This document shows, one piece after another, positions 25,256 to 34,137 of a DNA stretch of 64,000 nucleotides. The notes below the pieces were generated by a model, which was given only the letters and a program-made list of their open reading frames with translations, had not been told where the DNA came from and ran no database searches. This DNA comes from JBBROS01 sp965199595 (GTDB lineage: Bacteria; Pseudomonadota; Alphaproteobacteria; Acetobacterales; Acetobacteraceae). A program made the position numbers and the translations under genes. Position 1 is the stretch's first letter. Each line of letters begins with the position of its first letter. The DNA lies in the NCBI GenBank assembly GCA_965199595.1, contig OZ241182.1, positions 2,170,001 through 2,234,000 on the forward strand, in the 5' to 3' direction.

Positions 25256-26004
25256 CCGCCAGTCCCCACGCCAGTCCCCGCGCCTGTGCCAGTGCCTGTG
25301 CCAGCGCCGGTTTCCGGGCCAGCGGCACCCTGCGGCTCACCCAGCCGGATCAGCATCCAGCCGGACCGGTCCCGAACGCCCGCCGGGGCCAGGGGGTCGG
25401 CCTGGATCCGCTTCAGGATATCACGCGCCTGATCCGTGCGCCCGGTGCGCATCAGCAGCCAGGCCTGGCATTCCATCGCCATCGGACGCCAGGCGTTGCC
25501 GGTCACCACCAAGGTGGCAAGCCTGCCCTCCACGGCGGCCGGATCCCCGTCATCGACCTGCGCCAGCACCCAGAGCAGGTCCGCCAGGCTGCGCAGGAGC
25601 GGGTCCGCCCCGGTGTCGGCCGAGACCTGGTCCAGCAGAGCCAGGCCGCCCGGGCGATCGCCGGCCGTGATCTTCAGCGAGGCGGCCCGGATGCGGGCCA
25701 GCGTGCGGTAACCCTCGGGTGCGCTGCCCGATAGCGCGGAGAACTCGGCCAGCGCCTGGGTTCGGCTGGCCGCGGAGAGGTCGCCGCCTGCAGCCGGTGG
25801 CGTCGCCTTGCGCATGGCATCCAGGAACTGTGCGGCGACCTGGCCATCGGCCGCGACGGCGCGGGAGCGCCAGAGCTGCCAGCCGCCGACGCCCAGGATC
25901 ACGAGCACCAACGCGACCGCCAGCAGCACGCCATACCGCTTCAACAGGGCCTGCGCCCGCTCGGCCCGCAGATCCTCGTTGATCTCGTCAAAAATATCTA
26001 CCAC
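25252..26004 (-). CDS. YfgM-like tetratricopeptide membrane protein
   Basis: About 250 residues if translation starts at the GTG at 26004 (VVDIFDEINEDLRAERAQ), the usual family N-terminus; ATGs at 26034 and 26058 would add an unconserved leader. One membrane helix (LLAVALVLVILGVGGWQLW) follows a cytoplasmic amphipathic segment, then a periplasmic helical-repeat domain. YfgM in other proteobacteria associates with the Sec translocon and periplasmic chaperones. The C-terminal tail is a Gly-Thr run (GAGTGTGTGAGTGVGTGG) coded by short tandem repeats and may vary between strains. It leads the bamB-der operon. Confidence 0.83.
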   Translation of the reverse strand: MVDIFDEINEDLRAERAQALLKRYGVLLAVALVLVILGVGGWQLWRSRAVAADGQVAAQFLDAMRKATPPAAGGDLSAASRTQALAEFSALSGSAPEGYRTLARIRAASLKITAGDRPGGLALLDQVSADTGADPLLRSLADLLWVLAQVDDGDPAAVEGRLATLVVTGNAWRPMAMECQAWLLMRTGRTDQARDILKRIQADPLAPAGVRDRSGWMLIRLGEPQGAAGPETGAGTGTGTGAGTGVGTGG

Positions 26005-26113
26005 ACGCGTTTCCGTCGAATTTGGCCGGACCATAGCGGCGGGCCGGGTCCAGGGCAAACGATGGCGGCCGGCACGGTAACGGTTCCTTCACTCGCCTGT
26101 GGTCTGATGAAGC

Positions 26114-26485
26114 ATGCGATATGGGATCATTCTGGTGTTCCTGGCCTTGGCTGGCTGCGCGGGCGCGGCAGTGCCGATCGGCGCCTTGGTCGGTGTCGAG
26201 GTGGCGAGCATCGTCGTGTTCGGCCGCGGGCTCGGGGACATCGGGGTCTCGGCATTCAGCGGCCGTGACTGCTCGATCGTGCGGCTCGACCGGGGGCTGA
26301 CCTATTGTGCCGAGCGATACCCGGTGCAGCGGGAGGCGCATTGCACCCGCACGCTGGCCACCGTCGATTGCTGGCAGGTGCCGCCGCCAAACCGCGCGGA
26401 GGTGGCGGACACTCCCGCCGCAACGCCGGCACAGGAACGATACCGGGCGGCACCCTGGCCGAAATCATTGACGGCCAACTGGTGA
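26114..26485 (+). CDS. Small hypothetical lipoprotein
   Basis: A 123-residue protein with a lipoprotein signal peptide (MRYGIILVFLALAGCAGA; lipobox LAGC, Cys 15). The mature part starts with a hydrophobic glycine-rich stretch (VPIGALVGVEVASIVVFGRG) and then has four cysteines in pairs (GRDCSIV, LTYCAER, EAHCTRT, VDCWQVP), which could form two disulfides in the periplasm. The tail is Pro/Ala-rich. No family is recognised. It is divergent from the YfgM-like gene across 109 bp. Confidence 0.75.
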   Translation: MRYGIILVFLALAGCAGAAVPIGALVGVEVASIVVFGRGLGDIGVSAFSGRDCSIVRLDRGLTYCAERYPVQREAHCTRTLATVDCWQVPPPNRAEVADTPAATPAQERYRAAPWPKSLTANW

Positions 26486-26566
26486 ATCCCACGATGCCGC
26501 GGGTGCCGTGCAACGAAGTCGCAGGCTGAACCGTTCCGGGTGCAACCATCGACGTTGGAGACACCA

Positions 26567-27019
26567 ATGACCTGCCTTCCCCGCATGCTGCTCGCGACGG
26601 CCCTGGTCGCCACGACACTCACCCCTGCCCTCGCCCAGCGCCGCGATCCCGGCGTCTCCGGCCCGCCCTCCGGCACCGTGACCATCAGCGCCAAGGGCGC
26701 CGCAGTCGGCATCGGCTATACCTGGGGCGATGGCAGCCTGCATTACGGCCGCCGTACCTATCGTTTCTCGGTCAGCGGCATCAGCATTGCCGATGTCGGG
26801 TTTTCCACCGTTCGCGGCACGGGCCGGGTGTATAACCTGCATCGCCTGCAGGACTTCAGCGGAACCTATGCGGCAGCAACGGGTGAAGCGACCGTCGGCA
26901 GCGGCCTGAGCGGCCAGATCCTGCGGAACGCCAACGGCGTGCAAATCCGCGTCGACAACGTCACCAGCGGGGCCCGCTTGCAAGGCTCGGCGGACGGCAT
27001 CAAGCTGACGTTACGCTGA
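26567..27019 (+). CDS. Uncharacterised small exported protein
   Basis: A 150-residue protein with a signal peptide (MTCLPRMLLATALVATTLTP, cut after ALAQ). The mature domain is Gly/Thr/Ser-rich beta-strand sequence: GTVTISAKGAAVGIGYTWGD, then GRRTYRFSVSGISIADVGFS and GRVYNLHRLQDFSGTYAAA. I recall similar small exported proteins in several proteobacteria but no function. A GGAG ribosome-binding sequence ends 8 bp before the ATG at 26567, which is why this start was preferred over 26540. Confidence 0.75.
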   Translation: MTCLPRMLLATALVATTLTPALAQRRDPGVSGPPSGTVTISAKGAAVGIGYTWGDGSLHYGRRTYRFSVSGISIADVGFSTVRGTGRVYNLHRLQDFSGTYAAATGEATVGSGLSGQILRNANGVQIRVDNVTSGARLQGSADGIKLTLR

Positions 27020-27114
27020 TCCAGGATCAAGTGTTCGAGACCACCGTGGGCAGCAGCGCATCACGCCCGTAATCCTATATGCTGGCGTGAATACCTGTCC
27101 GGCTGGAGCTTGGG

Positions 27115-28281
27115 ATGAAGGCTTGGTCAGGCGTACTCATGGCGGTGCTGATATGTGCCGCTGGCTATGCCGGTTGGCGGGAGTTCGGGCAGAAGAAGCC
27201 GGCGCCGCCGCCGCCGCCGCCCGTCCCGGTCTCGGCCGTGAAGGCGAAAGCCGTCGATCTGCCGGTCTATCTGCTTGGCATCGGCACGGTGCGGGCATTG
27301 AATTCGGTCGAAATCCACCCGCAGGTCGGGGGCGTGCTGCTGAGCGTTCCGGTGCGCGAGGGTGATGAGGTCAAGAAGGGCGCTGTCCTGGCGGTCATCG
27401 ACCCGAAGCCGTTCCAGGCGGCACTCGACAAGGCGAAGGCGCAGCGCCAGCAGGACCAGGCCCAGCTCGACAACGCGCAGGCCGACGCCAAGCGCTACAC
27501 CAGCCTGGCCAAGAGCGACTTCGCCTCCCGCCAGCAGGTGGATACACAGCTTTCGACGGTCAACCGGTTCCAGGGCGTCGTTGCGGCAGATGACGCGGCG
27601 ATCGAGGAAGCCGAGATCAACCTGGGCTATTGCGTGGTGCACGCACCGCTGGATGGCCGCGTCGGTCTGCGCCGGGTCGACCCCGGGAACCTGATCCAGG
27701 CGAACGCCGCTGGTCCCGGCATCCTGTCCGTGGTGCAGGACCGGCCGATCGCGGTGGTGTTCACCTTGCCGGAAAAGGTGTTGCCGACCGTGCACCAGGC
27801 AATGGCCCGCGGTCCGGTGCCGGTGCTTGTCGATACTTCGGATCACGCCACGCAGCTTGCGGCCGGTATTCTGCTGACCACGGACAACGCGGTCGATACG
27901 GCCAGCGGCAGCATCGGATTGAAGGCCACCTTCGCGAATGCCGAGGGCGCGTTGACGCCGGGGCAGTTCGTCAGCGTCCGTCTCCAGTCGGGCACGGCAC
28001 GCGGCATCGGGGTGCCGCGCGAGGCGATCGAGCATGGGCAGGATGGGCTGTTCGTGCTGCTGGTCAAGCCCGACAAGACCGCGGAGCGCCGGGTGGTCGA
28101 GGTTGCCTATGACGACGGCAAGACCGCCGTCATCAGCAAGGGCGTGAGCGCGGACGAGCTGGTGGTGACCTCCGGCCAAAGCCGGGTCTCGGCCGGCACG
28201 CACCTGGCGCTGCACGATGACGGCAAGCCCGACCGGCAGGCTGGTGCCGACGCCGACACGCAGCAGAGTGCCCGCAAGTGA
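27115..28281 (+). CDS. RND efflux periplasmic adaptor subunit (MdtA-like)
   Basis: A 388-residue membrane fusion protein. One N-terminal membrane anchor (WSGVLMAVLICAAGYAGW) is followed by a proline run, a lipoyl half-motif GVLLSVPVREGDEVKKGAVL, a coiled-coil hairpin (AALDKAKAQRQQDQAQLDNA), the second lipoyl half INLGYCVVHAPLDGRVGLR, and beta-barrel and membrane-proximal domains (TPGQFVSVRLQ and GVPREAIEHGQDGLFVLLV). It links an RND pump to an outer-membrane channel. The permease gene follows with a 4-bp overlap, but that gene is frameshifted. No outer-membrane factor or regulator gene is adjacent. Confidence 0.92.
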   Translation: MKAWSGVLMAVLICAAGYAGWREFGQKKPAPPPPPPVPVSAVKAKAVDLPVYLLGIGTVRALNSVEIHPQVGGVLLSVPVREGDEVKKGAVLAVIDPKPFQAALDKAKAQRQQDQAQLDNAQADAKRYTSLAKSDFASRQQVDTQLSTVNRFQGVVAADDAAIEEAEINLGYCVVHAPLDGRVGLRRVDPGNLIQANAAGPGILSVVQDRPIAVVFTLPEKVLPTVHQAMARGPVPVLVDTSDHATQLAAGILLTTDNAVDTASGSIGLKATFANAEGALTPGQFVSVRLQSGTARGIGVPREAIEHGQDGLFVLLVKPDKTAERRVVEVAYDDGKTAVISKGVSADELVVTSGQSRVSAGTHLALHDDGKPDRQAGADADTQQSARK

Positions 28282-31200
28282 GCATCTCCAGCCCCTTCAT
28301 CCGCCGCCCGATCGCGACATCCCTGGTCGTGGCGGCAATCTTCCTGGTGGGCGCCGCCGCCTACCCGTTCCTGCCGGTGGCGCCGCTGCCGGCCGTCGAG
28401 TTCCCCACCCTGTCCGTGACCGCCAGCTACCCCGGCGCCAGCCCGGCCACCATGGCGAGCGCGGTGGCAACCCCGCTCGAGACCCAGTTCGGCCAGATCC
28501 CGGGCCTGGCGCAGATGACCTCCGTGAACGTCATGGGCACCAGCCAGATCACCCTGCAGTTCGACCTGGCCCGCAGCATCGATGCCGCGGCGACCGACGT
28601 GCTCACCGCCATCAACGCGGCCGGGGGGCAGTTGCCCAAGGACATCCCGAACCCGCCCACCATCCGCAAGACCAACCCGGCCGACTCCCCGATCCTCATC
28701 CTGGCCGCCACCTCCGACAAGCTGCCGATGATCCAGGTCGATGCCTTCGCCGAGAACATCCTGGCCCAACAGCTGAGCCAGGTGACGGGCGTGTCGCAGG
28801 TTCTGGTCGGCGGACAGCAGACCCCGGCGGTCCGCGTGCAGGTCGATCCCGCGCGCCTTGCCGGCCTCGGCCTGACGCTCGAGGATGTGCGGACCGTGCT
28901 GGCGAACTCGACGGCGAACCAGCCGAAAGGCTCGATCGACGGCCGCAACCAGTCGCATACCATCTATGCCAACGACCAGCGGCTGAAGGCCGAGGACTAT
29001 AACGGTGCGATCATCGCCTACCGCAACGGCGGCGCGGTGCGGGTCAGCGACGTCGGCCGGGCTATCGACGGCCCGCAGAACCGCGAGATCACGGCCTGGC
29101 AGGACAACAAGCAGGCGGTGCTGCTGCTGGTGTTCAAGCAGCCCGGCGCCAACGTGATCAACACGGTCGACGGCATCCGAGCCCGCCTGCCCCGGCTGCT
29201 GACCAGCGTGCCGCCGGACATGCAGGTGAACATCGTCTCGGATCGCACGCAGACCATCCGCGCCTCGGTGGGCGACGTGGAGTTCACCCTGGCGCTGTCG
29301 ATCGGCCTGGTGATCCTGGTGATCTTCGTCTTCCTGCGGAACGTCTGGGCCACCGTGATCCCCAGCGTCACCATCCCGGTGGCGCTCGTGGGCACGCTGG
29401 GCGTGATGTATGTTTGCGGGTTCAGCCTCGACAACCTCAGCCTGATGGGCCTCACCATCGCCGTGGGCTTCGTCGTGGACGACGCCATCGTCATGCTCGA
29501 GAACATCGTCCGCCTGATCGAGAGCGGCATGAAGCCGATGGAGGCCGCCCTGAAAGGGGCCGGTGAGATCGGGTTCACCATCATCTCGATCTCGATCAGC
29601 CTGATCGCGGTGTTCATCCCGCTGCTGCTGATGGGCGGGATCGTCGGCCGGCTGTTCCGCGAGTTCGCGATCACGGTGTCGATCACCATCGTCATGTCCG
29701 CCGTGGTGTCGCTCACCCTCACCCCGATGATGGCCTCCCGCTTCCTCACCTCGGAAACCAAGGAGCATGGCTGGCTCTACAAGCTGGTCGAGCGTGGGTT
29801 CGATGCCATGCTGGGCTTCTATGAACGCACGCTCGACATAGCCTTGAAGTTCCGCCTCATCACGTTGGGGGTGTTCTTCGCCACCGTCGCAGTGACGGTC
29901 GGGCTGTTCATCATCATTCCCAAGGGCTTCTTCCCGACGCAGGACACCGGCATCATCATCGGCATCACCGATGCCGCGCAGGATGTGAGCTTCGAGGCGA
30001 TGGAGCGGCTGCAGCGCCGCGTCAACGAGGTGGTGAAGGCGGATCCGGCCGTCGCCTCCATCACCGCCTCCGTCGGCGCCGGCGGCGGCGGCCAGACAGC
30101 CAATAACGGGCGCATGTACATCACGCTGAAGCCGTGGTCCGAGCGGAACGACACCGCCACACAGGTGATTGCCCGGCTGAGCCAGAAAGATGCAGGCCGT
30201 GGAAGGCATCCGGCTGTTCATGCAGCCGGCGCAGGATGTGAGCGTCGGCGGGCGCCTGTCCCGTACCCAATACCAGTACACCTTGTCTGACCCCGACGGT
30301 GACGAGCTGAACCAGTGGGCGCCGCGCCTGCTCGACAAGATGCGCAGTCTGCCGCAGCTGACGGATGTGACGTCGGACGCGGCCGGCGCCGGGCTCACCG
30401 CCACGCTGACCTACGACAAGGACGCCGCAGCCCGCTTCGGCGTGCAGCCCGGCGCCATTGACGCGACGCTGGACGATGCCTTCGGCCAACGCCAGGTGGC
30501 GCAGTTCTTTACCGGATTGAAAGCCTATTACGTCATCCTGGAAGTCACACCGACGCAGCAGGCGACCCTCGACACCCTGTCGCAGCTCTATGTGAAGGGC
30601 CAGGACGGCACGCCGGTGCCGATCTCGACCTTCGTGCATGTGGACACCGGGCCGGTGCAGCCGCTGGTCGTCAATCACCAGAGCCAGTTCCCATCCGTCA
30701 CCATCTCCTACAATCTCAAACCAGGTGCGTCCCTGGGGGACTCCGTCACCGCGATCCAGCAGGTCACCGCATCGCTCGGTGTTCCCGCGACCGTGACGGG
30801 GGCATTCCAGGGGACGGCGCAGGCGTTCCAGTCCTCCTTGAAGTCACAGCCGATCCTGATCCTCGCGGCGCTGGTGGCCGTCTACATCATCCTCGGCATC
30901 CTGTACGAGAGCTACATCCTGCCGCTGACCATCCTGTCCACCCTGCCCTCGGCCGGGGTGGGCGCGCTGTTGATGCTGCTGGCCTTCGGCTATGATCTGA
31001 CGGTGATCGCCATCGTCGGGATCATCCTGCTGATCGGCATCGTGAAGAAGAACGGTATCATGCTGGTCGACTTCGCCATCAATGCCGAGCGCAACGAGGG
31101 CAAGGAGCCCGAGGCTGCGATCCGCGAGGCCTGCCTGCTGCGGTTCCGGCCGATCCTCATGACCACGATGGCGGCGCTGCTGTCAGGCCTGCCGCTGATG

Positions 31201-31422
31201 CTGGAGAGCGGCGCCGGGTCGGAGCTGCGGAAGCCGTTGGGGTTCGCGATGGTCGGCGGGCTGGCGCTCAGCCAGGTGCTGACGCTCTACACGACACCGG
31301 TGATCTATCTCTATCTGGACCGGCTGCAGCACTGGCTTTCCCCTGCCAAGAGCAAGCGTGAGATGCCGCGGCTGGCCAGTGCAGTGGGAGCTGCACGGTC
31401 CGAAGGTCAGGAGATGGCGTAA
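28278..31422 (+). pseudogene. RND multidrug efflux permease (MdtB/MdtC-like), frameshifted
   Basis: A hydrophobe/amphiphile efflux permease split by a frameshift. The first frame, from a GTG at 28278, encodes about 637 meaningful residues: SPFIRRPIATSLVVAAIFLV, then YPGASPATMASAV, and the GFVVDDAIVMLENI helix 4 region with the proton-relay DD. The second frame, from about 30190 to 31422, continues MQAVEGIRLFMQPAQDVSVG and ends with helices 8-12 (NAERNEGKEPEAAIREAC; FRPILMTTMAALLSGLP). At 30186-30188 the run AAA followed by G is one base too long; removing one A restores SQKMQAVEG and a protein of about 1,047 residues. Everything else is intact, so the break is recent or an assembly error. Confidence 0.9.
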
Positions 31423-31457
31423 GAATACGGGTGGGGTTTGGGACCCCACCCTTTGGA

Positions 31458-34127
31458 TCACGCGGTGCGGTCGATGCCGACGCCCAAGGCCGCCTGCGCC
31501 GCCGCAAGCCGGGCCACCGGCACGCGGTATGGGCTGCACGACACGTAGTCCAGCCCGACCTCCTCGCAGAACGCGATGCTGGCCGGGTCGCCGCCATGCT
31601 CGCCGCAGATGCCCATCTTGAGGCTGGACTTGGTCCTGCGGCCACGCTCCGCCGCCATGCGGACCATCTCGCCCACACCCTCGACGTCGATGCTGACGAA
31701 GGGATCCTTCGGCAGCACGCCCTGGCTGACGTAATCCGGCAGGAAGCGCCCGGCATCGTCGCGTGAGAGGCCGAACACCGTCTGCGTCAGGTCGTTGGTG
31801 CCGAAGCTGAAGAAGTCCGCGATCTCGGCGATCTTGTCCGCCACCAGCACGGCGCGCGGCAATTCGATCATGGTGCCGACCAGGTATTCGATGGTCTCGC
31901 CCTGCTCGGCGAACACCGCCTTGGCCACGTTGTCCACCTGGGCACGGGTGATCTCCAGCTCGCGCCGGGTCGAGATCAACGGGATCATGATCTCGGGCAC
32001 CGGCGCGCTGCCGGTCTCCTTGCGGGCGGCGATGGCGCCCTCGAAGATGGCGCGGGCCTGCATCTCGTAGATCTCGGGGTAGGAGATGCCCAGGCGGCAG
32101 CCGCGATGCCCCAGCATCGGGTTGGCCTCCTGCAGCTCCGACATCCGGCGCCGGATCGAGTCCATGTCCATGCCCAGCGCCTCCGCCACGTCGGCCAGCT
32201 CCGCATCCTGGTGCGGCAGGAACTCGTGCAACGGCGGGTCCAGCAGGCGGATGGTGACGGGAAGCCCGGCCATGATGCGGAACAGCGCCGTGAAGTCCTG
32301 CCGCTGGAACGGCAGCAGCTTGTCCAGCGCGGCCCGGCGCCCGGCCTTGTCGTTCGCCATGATCATCTGGCGCACGGCGCCAATGCGGGCCGGGTCGAAG
32401 AACATGTGCTCGGTGCGCGAGAGGCCGATGCCCTCGGCGCCGAACTTGCGCGCGGTCTCGGCATCCAGCGGCGTCTCGGCATTGGTGCGGACGCGCAGGC
32501 GGCGCACGCCATCGGCCCACTCCATCAGCGTGCCGAAATCACCGGAGAGCTTCGGCTCGATCATCGCGACTGCGCCCACGAACACCTCGCCCGTGGCGCC
32601 ATCGAGCGTGATCACCTCACCGCCGCGCACGATCATGCTGCCGACCTGCAAGGTCTGTGCACCGTAATCCACGCTGATGCCGCCGGCCCCGGCCACGCAG
32701 GGCCGGCCCATGCCGCGCGCCACCACCGCCGCATGGCTGGTCATGCCGCCGCGGGTGGTGAGGATGCCGCGGGCGGCGTGCATGCCATGGATATCCTCGG
32801 GGCTGGTCTCGATCCGCACCAGGATAACGGCCTCACCCTTGGCGGCCCGGCTCTCGGCCTCGTCGGAGTTGAACACCATCACGCCGCTCGCGGCACCGGG
32901 GCTGGCGGGCAGGCCCTTGCTCAGCACGTTGCGCGGCGCCTTGGGGTCCAGCATGGGGTGCAGCAGCTGGTCCAGCGAGGACGGCGCCACCCGCTTGATC
33001 GCCTCGGTGCGGTCGATCAGCCCGGCATTCGCCATCTCGACCGCGATGCGCAGGCTGGCCGCCGCGGTGCGCTTGCCGTTGCGGGTTTGCAGCATATACA
33101 GCTTGTTCTGCTGCACGGTGAACTCGATATCCTGCATGTCGAGGTAGTGCGTCTCCAGCGTTTCCCGCACCTTGCACAGGTCGGCATAGGCGCTGGGCAA
33201 GGCCTCCTCCATCGAGACCTCGCCGGGGTTGGAGCGGAGCCTGCTCAGCGGCTGCGGCGTGCGGATGCCGGCCACCACGTCCTCGCCCTGCGCGTTCACC
33301 AGGAACTCGCCGTAGAAGATGTTCTCGCCCGTGGAAGGGTCGCGGGTGAAGCAGACGCCGGTGGCGCAGTCCGCCCCCATGTTGCCGAACACCATCGCCT
33401 GCACGTTCACGGCGGTGCCCCAGGTGGCGGGGATGTCGTGCAGCCGGCGATAGGTGTTGGCGCGCGGGTTCATCCAGCTGCCGAACACGGCACCGATGGC
33501 ACCCCAGAGCTGCTCGTGCGGGTCCATCGGGAAGGGCTGGCCGCGCTCCTCCGCCACCATGGCCTTGTATTCGTCCACCACACGCTGCCAGTCCTGCGGC
33601 GAAAGGCCGGTGTCCTCCGTCACGCCCGCATCCATCTTGGCGCTCTCGATGATGTCCTCGAAGCGATGGTGGTCCACGCCCAGCACCACGGAGCCATACA
33701 TCTGGATGAACCGGCGATAGCTGTCCCAGGCGAAGCGCGAATCGCCGCTGGCCGCTTCCAGGCCGCGCACGGTCTCGTCGTTGAGCCCCAGGTTCAGCAC
33801 GGTGTCCATCATGCCGGGCATCGAGACGCGGGCGCCGGAGCGGACCGAGACCAGCAGCGGCTTCTGCGCGTCGCCGAACTTCAGGCCGACCGACTGCTCG
33901 ACCACACCGAGCGCGGCCTGCACCTGCGCCTTCAGCTCGTCGGGGTAGCGGCGGTCATTGTCGTAATAGGCGGTGCACAGCTCGGTGGTGATGGTGAAGC
34001 CCGGCGGTACCGGCAGGCCGATGCTGGCCATCTCCGCCAGGTTCGCGCCCTTCCCGCCCAGCAGGTTGCGCATGTCCGCACGGCCCTCATCATGGCCGGC
34101 GCCGAAGCTGTACACCCATTTGGTCAT
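31458..34127 (-). CDS. ppdK: Pyruvate, phosphate dikinase
   Basis: An 889-residue PPDK that interconverts pyruvate, ATP and phosphate with PEP, AMP and pyrophosphate. The N-terminal nucleotide-binding domain starts MTKWVYSFGAGHDEGRADMR and has LLGGKGANLAEM; the swivelling phosphohistidine domain has GGMTSHAAVVARGMGRPCVA (catalytic His, about residue 455); the C-terminal PEP/pyruvate barrel ends GICGEHGGDPAS. The ATG at 34127 was chosen over an upstream one because it begins the conserved N-terminus. It is 10 bp downstream of glyS; glyQ-glyS-ppdK is a recurrent alphaproteobacterial cluster. Confidence 0.96.
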   Translation of the reverse strand: MTKWVYSFGAGHDEGRADMRNLLGGKGANLAEMASIGLPVPPGFTITTELCTAYYDNDRRYPDELKAQVQAALGVVEQSVGLKFGDAQKPLLVSVRSGARVSMPGMMDTVLNLGLNDETVRGLEAASGDSRFAWDSYRRFIQMYGSVVLGVDHHRFEDIIESAKMDAGVTEDTGLSPQDWQRVVDEYKAMVAEERGQPFPMDPHEQLWGAIGAVFGSWMNPRANTYRRLHDIPATWGTAVNVQAMVFGNMGADCATGVCFTRDPSTGENIFYGEFLVNAQGEDVVAGIRTPQPLSRLRSNPGEVSMEEALPSAYADLCKVRETLETHYLDMQDIEFTVQQNKLYMLQTRNGKRTAAASLRIAVEMANAGLIDRTEAIKRVAPSSLDQLLHPMLDPKAPRNVLSKGLPASPGAASGVMVFNSDEAESRAAKGEAVILVRIETSPEDIHGMHAARGILTTRGGMTSHAAVVARGMGRPCVAGAGGISVDYGAQTLQVGSMIVRGGEVITLDGATGEVFVGAVAMIEPKLSGDFGTLMEWADGVRRLRVRTNAETPLDAETARKFGAEGIGLSRTEHMFFDPARIGAVRQMIMANDKAGRRAALDKLLPFQRQDFTALFRIMAGLPVTIRLLDPPLHEFLPHQDAELADVAEALGMDMDSIRRRMSELQEANPMLGHRGCRLGISYPEIYEMQARAIFEGAIAARKETGSAPVPEIMIPLISTRRELEITRAQVDNVAKAVFAEQGETIEYLVGTMIELPRAVLVADKIAEIADFFSFGTNDLTQTVFGLSRDDAGRFLPDYVSQGVLPKDPFVSIDVEGVGEMVRMAAERGRRTKSSLKMGICGEHGGDPASIAFCEEVGLDYVSCSPYRVPVARLAAAQAALGVGIDRTA

Positions 34128-34137
34128 GGTATCTCTT

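Noticed and set aside
30180..30195. Programmed ribosomal frameshift in the RND gene
   Set aside because: No known RND permease uses one, the site lacks a convincing slippery heptamer with a downstream structure, and a +1 shift would be needed.
28107..30404. Minus-strand open frame opposite the RND permease
   Set aside because: His/Asp-rich antisense shadow; the plus strand carries the RND motifs.
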